64,000 nt of DNA from JBGFRR01 sp041695045 (GTDB lineage: Bacteria > Bacteroidota > Ignavibacteria > UBA10030): the NCBI GenBank assembly GCA_041695045.1, contig JBGFRR010000128.1, positions 1 to 64,000 of the forward strand, given 5' to 3'. Made by a program: the position numbers and the translations under genes. The notes under the pieces are model-generated. The model was not told the DNA's origin. It saw only the letters and a program-made list of their open reading frames with translations, and ran no database searches. This document shows, piece by piece, positions 24,662 through 31,948 of the stretch; the first letter of the stretch is position 1, and every line of letters starts with the position of its first letter.

Positions 24662-25171
24662 GTGAGCGAGCTGGTTATTAACATATCGCGGTTGTCCCTT
24701 GGCGTTCACCGGTACACGCTGGAAACGACGCCGGAAGATATCGGGCTTGACGAGCGGTTTGATGCCGCCATCCGTGTTGGCGCAACGCTTGAAAAAAGCC
24801 CGCGGCAGCTCATGGCAACAGTCGAACTGTCCGCCGAAGGTACGTTCGTCTGCGACCGGTGCCTGGATGATTTTCGCCGGACGATCATGACGGGGTATGC
24901 GATCATGTACGTCATGCACGAACATCCTGTCGAGGGGATCGAAAAGGAGCATGAGGTTCAACGTATTCATCCCGATGCGAATATCATCGACCTGGGAGAA
25001 GATGTCCGGCAGTATATAATCCTCGCGGTGCCGCAGAAGCAGTTGTGCCGTGAATCCTGTGCTGGGTTATGCCCCATGTGCGGTGTCAACAAGAATCACA
25101 CAACGTGCACGTGTGCTGATGAGGAGATCGACCCCCGCTGGCTTACTCTGAAACAGAAGCTGAAGAATTGA
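24662..25171 (+). CDS. yceD: YceD/DUF177 family protein
   Basis: This 169-residue protein has the DUF177 core around FVCDRCLDDF and ends with a second cysteine pair CRESCAGLCPMCGVNKN then CTC, as in the Cys-rich versions of the family. YceD (plant DUF177) is linked to 23S rRNA maturation and accumulates with L32. Its place directly before rpmF and plsX is the conserved bacterial order. The start is GTG 24662. It is the first gene of the lipid cluster. Confidence 0.88.
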   Translation: MSELVINISRLSLGVHRYTLETTPEDIGLDERFDAAIRVGATLEKSPRQLMATVELSAEGTFVCDRCLDDFRRTIMTGYAIMYVMHEHPVEGIEKEHEVQRIHPDANIIDLGEDVRQYIILAVPQKQLCRESCAGLCPMCGVNKNHTTCTCADEEIDPRWLTLKQKLKN

Positions 25172-25198
25172 GACCATCGTTTGCAAAGGAACTGATCC

Positions 25199-25381
25199 AT
25201 GCCAAACCCGAAACGACGCCATTCCAAGTCACGCAGCCGCAAACGCCGGACCCACTACAAGGCCTCAGCACCCGCGACGGCCGAATGCCCTCAATGCCAC
25301 GAACAGAAACTCCAGCACCGAGCATGCTCTCACTGCGGTTATTACGGCGGGCGCTCCCTGTTTGTGCCGAAGGAAAGCTGA
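25199..25381 (+). CDS. rpmF: 50S ribosomal protein L32
   Basis: This 60-residue basic protein starts MPNPKRRHSKSRSRKRRTHY and has a zinc-ribbon form of the tail (CPQCHEQKLQHRACSHCGYY, four cysteines). It therefore belongs to the zinc-binding C+ version. AAAGGA lies 8 bases before the ATG. It is 27 bases after yceD and 150 before plsX, the usual arrangement. Confidence 0.95.
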   Translation: MPNPKRRHSKSRSRKRRTHYKASAPATAECPQCHEQKLQHRACSHCGYYGGRSLFVPKES

Positions 25382-25530
25382 GATTGCCCAAAAGAGGTGA
25401 GCGACGCACACCACGGTGTTCCTCTACGTGTGTTCAGTCAATCCAAGAGAACCAGTCAAGTCCCGAAGAAAAACGTTTCGCCCCGTCGGTCATGCTTGCA
25501 CTGTACTGATGAGTTTGTAGCGGCAATGCC

Positions 25531-26583
25531 ATGAGCCCAGAGCGAAAACTCAAGATTGTTGTTGATGCGATGGGGGGTGATTACGCCCCCGCCAACGAAG
25601 TGCTCGGCGCCCTTGCCGCGCTTGAGGAGCAGGCAGGAGAGTTTGAAATCATCCTGGTAGGAAACGAGCAGGAGATTCGCAAGAACCTCGCCGCGGCCAA
25701 TGCCGCGGGAGCGGCATGCTCGGTGGTGCATGCCTCCGAGGTGGTGACGATGGAGGATTCACCAACAGCTGCGCTGAAGCACAAGAAGGACTCTTCCCTC
25801 GCTGTTGGGATGCGGCTCCATCGGGATGGTGAAGCAGACGCATTTGTGAGTGCGGGCAACACAGGCGCCGTACTTTCTGCATCGACGCTCATCCTCGGAC
25901 GCGTTCGCGGCGTGAGCCGTCCGACGATTGGAGCGTTCTTTCCGTCTGAAACCGGCGTCTGCTTGCTACTCGATGCCGGTACGAATGTCGATTGCCGCCC
26001 CCAGCATCTCTATGAGTTTGCCGTCATGGGAAGCATCTATGCCAAGACGGTGATCAAGTATCATGACCCTACGGTTGGTCTTCTCAATGTTGGTGAAGAG
26101 GAGAAGAAGGGAACCGAAGTGGTGCAAGAAACCTACAGGATGCTGAAGGCAAGCCGATTGAATTTTATCGGCAATGTTGAGGGGCGGGACATTCTGAGAG
26201 GGAAGGCCCAGGTCGTTGTGTGCGATGGGTTTGTGGGAAATGTTGTGCTGAAGTTCGGGGAAAGCGTCCCCGGATTCCTGAAAAGCAGACTCCGGTCGTA
26301 TGCAGAGAAAGACATCGTGCGAAAATTGCTTGTGGGATTGATGAGACGGCCGTTGAGATCATCGCTGTCCGATATGGACTATGAAGAGCATGGCGGTGTG
26401 CCGGTGCTCGGCGTGAACGGCGTCTCCATCATCGGACACGGCGGCTCTTCTCCGAAGGCAGTCAAGAATATGATTCTCAAAGCAGTCGAAGTCGCACGTG
26501 TGCAACTCAACAGGTGCATAGAAGAAGCGCTTGCGGAGTATGCTCCCCCTGTCGCAGCGCCGTCGTTGGACACTGCTGGATAG
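25531..26583 (+). CDS. plsX: Phosphate acyltransferase
   Basis: PlsX makes acyl-phosphate from acyl-ACP for phospholipid synthesis by PlsY. The 350-residue protein begins with KIVVDAMGGDYAPANEVLGA. It contains VTMEDSPTAALKHKKDSSL, AFVSAGNTGAVLS, the LLDAGTNVDCRP segment, CDGFVGNVVLKFGE and GVNGVSIIGHGGSSPKAVKN, all conserved. It is in the yceD-rpmF-plsX-fabH order found across bacteria. Confidence 0.96.
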   Translation: MSPERKLKIVVDAMGGDYAPANEVLGALAALEEQAGEFEIILVGNEQEIRKNLAAANAAGAACSVVHASEVVTMEDSPTAALKHKKDSSLAVGMRLHRDGEADAFVSAGNTGAVLSASTLILGRVRGVSRPTIGAFFPSETGVCLLLDAGTNVDCRPQHLYEFAVMGSIYAKTVIKYHDPTVGLLNVGEEEKKGTEVVQETYRMLKASRLNFIGNVEGRDILRGKAQVVVCDGFVGNVVLKFGESVPGFLKSRLRSYAEKDIVRKLLVGLMRRPLRSSLSDMDYEEHGGVPVLGVNGVSIIGHGGSSPKAVKNMILKAVEVARVQLNRCIEEALAEYAPPVAAPSLDTAG

Positions 26584-26605
26584 CACGAGAAGGATTGTTG
26601 CCCCA

Positions 26606-27616
26606 ATGGGAAAACGTCGAGCTACCGTCACTGCTGTCGGCCACTATGTTCCGGAAAAAGTCCTGAGCAACAAGGACCTGGAAACAATGGTCGACACGAG
26701 CGACGAATGGATTCGCACCCGCACCGGTATTGTCGAGCGCCGCATTCTTGAGAAGGGCGCAACCTCCGACCTCTGCGTCAAAGCCATCGAGCACCTGCTC
26801 TCCAACCGAACAATCGACCCCACGGAAATCGAAGTCATCATCGTCGCTACCGTTACTCCCGATATGCTGTTCCCGGCGACGGCGTGCATCGTTCAAGACA
26901 AGATCGGTGCGGGCAAAGCGTGGGGGTTCGACCTTTCGGCAGCGTGCTCGGGTTTTCTTTATGCGCTCACGGTTGGGGCGCAGCTGATTGAGAGCGGCAC
27001 GTACTCGAAGGTCATCGTCGTTGGCGGGGATAAGATGAGCAGCATTGTCGACTACACCGACCGCAACAACTGCATCCTGTTTGGTGATGCCGCGGGCGCA
27101 GTGCTCTTGGAACCGAGCGACGACCCCGAGTACGGTCTTATCGACCATAAGCTGTATTGCGATGGCTCGGGCGGCGCTTATCTGTACATGAAAGGCGGCG
27201 GCAGTTTGTATCCGGCATCGCACGAGACGGTCGATAAACGGATGCACTTCATCTATCAAGATGGGAAGGCTGTCTTCAAAGTCGCCGTCATCGGGATGGC
27301 CGAGGTTTCTGCCGAGATCATTGAACGCAACAATCTTACAGCCGAAGACATCGCGTGGTTGGTTCCTCATCAGGCGAACATGCGCATCATCGACGCAACG
27401 GCGGAGCGCATGGGGCTTGACCGGTCGAAAGTGATGATCAACATCGACAAGTACGGGAACACGACCGCCGCCACGATTCCGCTCTGCTTGTCCGAGTGGT
27501 GGCATTGTGGACGATTACGAAGAGGACAGAACATCGTACTGGCGAGTTTCGGCGCCGGCTACACGTGGGGCGCTGTACTGATCAAGTGGTCGTTGGAGAA
27601 TCCTGCGAAGACTTAA
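26606..27616 (+). CDS. fabH: Beta-ketoacyl-ACP synthase III
   Basis: FabH starts fatty-acid chains by joining acetyl- or branched acyl-CoA to malonyl-ACP. The catalytic triad is visible in the 336-residue protein: Cys114 (LSAACSGFLYAL), His255 (LVPHQANMRI) and Asn285 (DKYGNTTAATIP). ATG 26606 is used; a longer open frame upstream only overlaps the end of plsX. The segment LSEWWHCGRLRRGQN in place of the more usual acidic stretch is slightly unusual but lies on the surface. A 38-codon mini-ORF follows before fabD. Confidence 0.95.
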   Translation: MGKRRATVTAVGHYVPEKVLSNKDLETMVDTSDEWIRTRTGIVERRILEKGATSDLCVKAIEHLLSNRTIDPTEIEVIIVATVTPDMLFPATACIVQDKIGAGKAWGFDLSAACSGFLYALTVGAQLIESGTYSKVIVVGGDKMSSIVDYTDRNNCILFGDAAGAVLLEPSDDPEYGLIDHKLYCDGSGGAYLYMKGGGSLYPASHETVDKRMHFIYQDGKAVFKVAVIGMAEVSAEIIERNNLTAEDIAWLVPHQANMRIIDATAERMGLDRSKVMINIDKYGNTTAATIPLCLSEWWHCGRLRRGQNIVLASFGAGYTWGAVLIKWSLENPAKT

Positions 27617-27622
27617 CCTGAA

Positions 27623-27739
27623 ATGATGTCCCGAGTCAAACACGAAGTTGTTGCGATGGTCCAAGCCTTGCCGGATGAAGCGATGTACGATGAAATCATG
27701 GCGGAACAGTATTTCCGGCAACGCGTTGGTTTTTCATAA
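27623..27739 (+). CDS. 38-residue mini-ORF resembling the N-terminus of an addiction-module antitoxin
   Basis: An ATG at 27623 opens a frame encoding VKHEVVAMVQALPDEAMYDE then IMAEQYFRQRVGFS. The pattern (VxxxVxxLPDDxxxDDIMxxLYVRQKI) is that of small antitoxin-like proteins paired with ParE/RelE toxins, but those are about 70-80 residues and this one stops after the first half. It may be a degraded antitoxin or a chance survivor. It sits neatly between fabH and fabD, 24 bases before fabD. No toxin is next to it. Confidence 0.4.
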   Translation: MMSRVKHEVVAMVQALPDEAMYDEIMAEQYFRQRVGFS

Positions 27740-27763
27740 CTATCTCGTTACACTATCTCATAG

Positions 27764-28675
27764 ATGAGCGTAACGGCTTTCGTTTTTCCCGGTCAGGGGT
27801 CCCAATATGTAGGAATGGGCAAGGACCTGTATGATCAGAGTCATGCAGCACGAACACTGTTTGAGCAAGCCGACCGGATCGTCGGCGTGCCGCTGAGCAA
27901 GATTTGTTTTGAAGGGCCGGAGGACGAGCTGAAGCAAACCAGGAATACGCAGCCGGCAATTTTCGTCCACAGCGTTATCCTCACCCGGCTCTATCGTGGA
28001 ACGCCGCCCGCAATGGCGGCTGGGCACTCCCTCGGTGAATACTCAGCCCTCGTTGCAGCCGGCGCATTGACATTCGAAGATGGCTTGCGACTGGTTCGCT
28101 TGCGCGGCGAGTTGATGCAGCGCGCGGGAACCGAAAACCCCGGCACCATGGCCGCGGTGATCGGCCTGCAGCCCGAAGTTGTCGATGACGTGTGCCGAAA
28201 GGCATCAAGGGACGGAATTGTCCAGGCGGCCAACTTCAACAGCCCCGGTCAGGTGGTTATCTCTGGCTCCGTCGCGGGCGTGCAGAAGGCGATGGAATTG
28301 GCCAAGGAGCACGGTGCCAAACTCGTGAAGGAACTGCCTGTGAGTGGCGCGTTTCATTCGCCACTCATGGCGTCGGCAAAGGAAGGTCTTCGCGCTGCGC
28401 TCGAAGAGGCGGATGTTCGCGATGCCGCAATACCGGTCTATGCAAACGTTACCGCAAAGCCTGTTCAGAAGGCGGAAGAGATTCGAACACTGCTGCACGA
28501 GCAAATCACCAGCCCGGTTCGGTGGGAAGAGACCATTCTCAACATGGTTGCGGACGGAGCCGTGAAGTTCGTCGAGGTCGGCCCGGGTAAAGTGCTGCAG
28601 GGGCTCGTGAAACGAATTGCTTCAGCAGGAGAAGTGTCCGGCGTCGAGCGGTATCAGGACGTTGCGCAGGCTTAG
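27764..28675 (+). CDS. fabD: Malonyl-CoA:ACP transacylase
   Basis: FabD loads malonate onto ACP. The 303-residue protein has FPGQGSQYVGMGKDL, the nucleophile elbow GHSLGEYSAL (Ser89), the malonate-binding arginine in LVRLRGELMQRA, and the catalytic histidine in PVSGAFHSPLM. fabG starts 20 bases after the stop. Confidence 0.96.
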   Translation: MSVTAFVFPGQGSQYVGMGKDLYDQSHAARTLFEQADRIVGVPLSKICFEGPEDELKQTRNTQPAIFVHSVILTRLYRGTPPAMAAGHSLGEYSALVAAGALTFEDGLRLVRLRGELMQRAGTENPGTMAAVIGLQPEVVDDVCRKASRDGIVQAANFNSPGQVVISGSVAGVQKAMELAKEHGAKLVKELPVSGAFHSPLMASAKEGLRAALEEADVRDAAIPVYANVTAKPVQKAEEIRTLLHEQITSPVRWEETILNMVADGAVKFVEVGPGKVLQGLVKRIASAGEVSGVERYQDVAQA

Positions 28676-28694
28676 TAGAAAGGCACACGAACCG

Positions 28695-29441
28695 ATGGCT
28701 GTCTTGCAGGGTCATGTCGCACTTGTTACCGGAGGCTCACGCGGGATCGGGAGAGCGATTGCGCTCGCGTTCGCCGATGAAGGATGCAGTGTGGCATTCA
28801 CCTACAAGAGTGCAAGCTCGGCTGCGGACGAAGTGGTGAAGGCGATTGAAGCCAAAGGCCGGCGAACGCTGGCGATTCAGTCGGATGCAAAGCAGTTCGA
28901 CGATGCCGCCAAGGTGGTCGAGCAGGTCATAGCGCGGTTCCAACGGCTGGACATCCTCGTGAACAATGCCGGCATTACGCGAGACACTCTGCTCTTACGA
29001 ATGTCCGAGCAAGACTGGGATGAGGTCATCGAGACGAACCTCAAGAGCGCGTTCAATTTTTCGAAAGCGGCCTGCAAGCCGATGATGAGCCAGCGCCGGG
29101 GAAGGATCGTGAACATGAGCTCCATCGCCGGTATCGTTGGGAATCCGGGCCAGACGAACTATGCAGCGGCCAAAGCCGGCATGATCGGGATGACGAAAAC
29201 ACTTGCAAAAGAATTAGCATCCCGTAATATTCTTGTCAACGCCGTTGCCCCCGGCTTCGTGGATACGGACATGACGCAGAAACTCAACGAGCAGCAGCGC
29301 GAGGCGTTGTTGAGCCTTGTCCCTCTCAAACGCATGGGCACACCGTCCGAAATTGCAAGCGTTGTTGTGTTCCTCAGTTCACCCGCATCCAGCTACATGA
29401 CCGGACAAGTCCTCTGTGTGGATGGCGGTATGGTGATGTAA
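28695..29441 (+). CDS. fabG: 3-oxoacyl-ACP reductase
   Basis: This 248-residue short-chain dehydrogenase has the NADPH loop TGGSRGIGRA (12-21), NNAG (ILVNNAGITRDTLL), and the Ser-Tyr-Lys triad (MSSIAG, then NYAAAKAG). LVNAVAPGFVDTDMT is the typical FabG end of the substrate loop. ATG 28695 gives the normal length; the open frame upstream overlaps the end of fabD only. acpP follows after 37 bases. Confidence 0.95.
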   Translation: MAVLQGHVALVTGGSRGIGRAIALAFADEGCSVAFTYKSASSAADEVVKAIEAKGRRTLAIQSDAKQFDDAAKVVEQVIARFQRLDILVNNAGITRDTLLLRMSEQDWDEVIETNLKSAFNFSKAACKPMMSQRRGRIVNMSSIAGIVGNPGQTNYAAAKAGMIGMTKTLAKELASRNILVNAVAPGFVDTDMTQKLNEQQREALLSLVPLKRMGTPSEIASVVVFLSSPASSYMTGQVLCVDGGMVM

Positions 29442-29478
29442 CTGTTCTCACATCCAACTTACAGTAAGGAGACCTCTT

Positions 29479-29718
29479 ATGGCAGAAGTCGATGCGAAGA
29501 TCAAAGAAATCATCGTGAACAAGCTTGGGGTTGATGAATCCCAGATCACCCCGGAAGCTTCCTTTACGAACGATCTCGGTGCCGATTCCCTCGACACCGT
29601 CGAGCTCGTAATGGAATTTGAGAAGGCGTTCAACGTTCAGATTCCGGACGAGGATGCCGAGAAGATTGCAACCGTCGGCGATGCCATTAAGTACATGCAG
29701 TCCAAGCTCGGAACGTAA
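29479..29718 (+). CDS. acpP: Acyl carrier protein
   Basis: This 79-residue acidic protein carries the phosphopantetheine serine in GADSLDTVELVMEFE (Ser37). AAGGAG (about 29466) stands well before ATG 29479. It lies between fabG and fabF in the standard order. Confidence 0.97.
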   Translation: MAEVDAKIKEIIVNKLGVDESQITPEASFTNDLGADSLDTVELVMEFEKAFNVQIPDEDAEKIATVGDAIKYMQSKLGT

Positions 29719-29821
29719 CCTGCCTGCGGCGGGTAGAGCGCTGTCGTTGAGAACGGGCACTGCGGGCGCAGAGCGTCTCCGCAACGCCCACGCATGCACG
29801 ATTACACGAGGATGATCCATT

Positions 29822-31081
29822 ATGGCCTTTCATGGACAGGGACGGCGAGTTGTGGTGACAGGGATGGGTGCCGTAACACCGCTCGGCCTAACGGTTGATG
29901 AGTACTGGAACAATCTGCTTGCCGGCAAAAGTGGCGTTGGACTCATCACCGCGTTCGATGCGTCCGGCTACGATACGAAGTTTGCCGCAGAGCTGAAGGG
30001 CTTCGATCCGCTCCGATACATGGATCGAAAGCTCGCACAGCGGTGCGACCCGTTCACACAGTACGCATTGGCTTCAACCGACATGGCAATGACCGACTGC
30101 GGGTTGAATTTGGAGAAGGAGGATCGCGAGAGAATCGGCGTCATCGTCGGTTCCGGTATCGGCGGAATGGGAACCTACCACAAGCAGCAGGAGACGATCT
30201 GGGATAGCAAAGGCCCGCACCGGATCAGCCCGTTCTTCATCCCGATGATGATCGCCGATATTGCCGCGGGCCGCATCTCCATGCGCTACGGTCTCAAAGG
30301 GCCGAATTATGCCACAACATCGGCGTGTGCGACAGCGTCGCATGCGATCGGTGATGCATTCATCCTCATCCAGCGCGGTGACGCCGACGTCATGGTAACG
30401 GGCGGAGCGGAAGCACCGATCTGTCCGATGGGCGTGGGGGGATTCAACGCCATGAAGGCTCTCTCCATGCGCAACGATGCACCGGAAAAAGCCAGCCGGC
30501 CGTTCGACAAGGACCGCGATGGCTTTGTGATGGGGGAAGGAAGCGCCATTCTCATTCTGGAAGAATTGGAGCACGCCCGCAAACGCGGGGCGAAGATGTA
30601 CGCGGAACTTGCAGGACTCGGCTTCACTGCCGATGCGCATCACATCACCGAGCCTGCGCCCGGCGGTGAGGGAGCGGTGCGGTCGATGCGCCTCGCCATC
30701 AAAGACGCCGGCCTGCAACCCGAAGACGTTCAGTACATCAACACCCACGGCACATCGACGCCGATAGGCGACAAGAGTGAAACCACCGCGATCAAGACGG
30801 TGTTCGGCCAGCACGCATACACGATGGCGGTCAACTCCACAAAATCCATGATCGGCCACTTGCTCGGCGCTGCCGGAGCGGTGGAAGCCGTGGCAACCAT
30901 TTTGTCGATCGTGCACAACAAAGTCCACCCGACGATCAATCAGGACACACCAGACCCCGAGTGCGACTTGAACTATATTCCAAACCGTGCACAGGATTGG
31001 GAGATTCACGCGGCAATCAGTAACACATTCGGGTTTGGTGGCCACAACGCCTCGTTGTTGTTCCGCAAACTCGTCAACTAA
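29822..31081 (+). CDS. fabF: Beta-ketoacyl-ACP synthase II
   Basis: This condensing enzyme of chain elongation has 419 residues. The catalytic cysteine is C169 (TTSACATASHAIGDA), with the two histidines in YINTHGTSTPIGD and KSMIGHLLGAAGAVE and the terminal glycine-rich SNTFGFGGHNASLLF. The 103-base gap before it shows no site of note. rnc begins 30 bases after the stop. Confidence 0.97.
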   Translation: MAFHGQGRRVVVTGMGAVTPLGLTVDEYWNNLLAGKSGVGLITAFDASGYDTKFAAELKGFDPLRYMDRKLAQRCDPFTQYALASTDMAMTDCGLNLEKEDRERIGVIVGSGIGGMGTYHKQQETIWDSKGPHRISPFFIPMMIADIAAGRISMRYGLKGPNYATTSACATASHAIGDAFILIQRGDADVMVTGGAEAPICPMGVGGFNAMKALSMRNDAPEKASRPFDKDRDGFVMGEGSAILILEELEHARKRGAKMYAELAGLGFTADAHHITEPAPGGEGAVRSMRLAIKDAGLQPEDVQYINTHGTSTPIGDKSETTAIKTVFGQHAYTMAVNSTKSMIGHLLGAAGAVEAVATILSIVHNKVHPTINQDTPDPECDLNYIPNRAQDWEIHAAISNTFGFGGHNASLLFRKLVN

Positions 31082-31111
31082 CGGCGGGTTGCACGGGGGT
31101 TGGAGTGAACC

Positions 31112-31948
31112 TTGTTCAAAGCAGTCCTGCATACACTGGCGACAGTCGTTGGTCTGAGAGGCAGGCAGAGCGCTCGCGTTCGCGAGCTCATGCAGCACCT
31201 CAAGCAGATACACGGGGGGAAGGAATTCGATGTCGCCAGGTTCGCACGCGCCATCGGCTACGCGCCGCACAACTGGGATCTCTTCTACGAAGCCCTCCTG
31301 CATCGTTCCTTCCTGCAGTACGTCGACCGATCTTGGCAGTCGAACGAGCGTCTCGAATTCCTCGGCGACGCCGTCTTGAGCTTCATCGTGACCGACGACC
31401 TCTCTGCCACAAACCCCACGATGGAAGAAGGAGAGCTCACGAAGATCCGGTCGAGGCTCGTCAATCGGAAGATTCTTGCCCAGCGCGCCCGTGAGCTTGG
31501 ACTGACCGAGTTTCTGTTATTAAGCCCCAGCGCTGCACAATCCATCGATAGCGGCTTCGAATCCATCCTCTCGGACGCCTTCGAAGCGATTGTCGGCGCC
31601 ATCTATCTGGACGGCGGCATCCACGCGGCGCGAACATTTGTACGAACCACGCTCCTTGCCGACCGGGACATTATGGTCATCGCCCTCACGGACGACAACT
31701 ACAAGAGCGCACTGCTGGAATACTCGCAGGGGCACGCGATGGGAAGCCCCCGCTACAACGTGCTGAAGGAGGAAGGGCCTGACCACGACCGTCGCTTCAC
31801 CGTTGAAGTACTGCTCGGTTCATCCCACTTTGGTGTTGGCACCGGCAGAAGTAAACGAGAGGCCGAACAGGCCGCGGCTGCACAAGCGCTGGAACGCATC
31901 CAACAGGAAACGAATACGCATCCCCACAAAGAACAAAATGAACGCTGA
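31112..31948 (+). CDS. rnc: Ribonuclease III
   Basis: RNase III cuts double-stranded RNA in rRNA and mRNA maturation. The 278-residue protein has the signature NERLEFLGDAVLSFI, the second acidic motif SDAFEAIVGAIYLDGG, and a C-terminal dsRNA-binding domain (about 205-270, SALLEYSQGHAMGSPRYNVL then SKREAEQAAAAQAL). The N-terminal 45 residues are a family-variable extension. The start is TTG 31112, with GGAG about 7 bases before it. Its last 11 bases overlap the start of gcvP. Confidence 0.93.
   Translation: MFKAVLHTLATVVGLRGRQSARVRELMQHLKQIHGGKEFDVARFARAIGYAPHNWDLFYEALLHRSFLQYVDRSWQSNERLEFLGDAVLSFIVTDDLSATNPTMEEGELTKIRSRLVNRKILAQRARELGLTEFLLLSPSAAQSIDSGFESILSDAFEAIVGAIYLDGGIHAARTFVRTTLLADRDIMVIALTDDNYKSALLEYSQGHAMGSPRYNVLKEEGPDHDRRFTVEVLLGSSHFGVGTGRSKREAEQAAAAQALERIQQETNTHPHKEQNER

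Noticed and set aside
30074..31303. Minus-strand open frame of 409 codons
   Set aside because: It is antisense to fabF and the start of rnc; composition effects in GC-rich coding DNA explain it.
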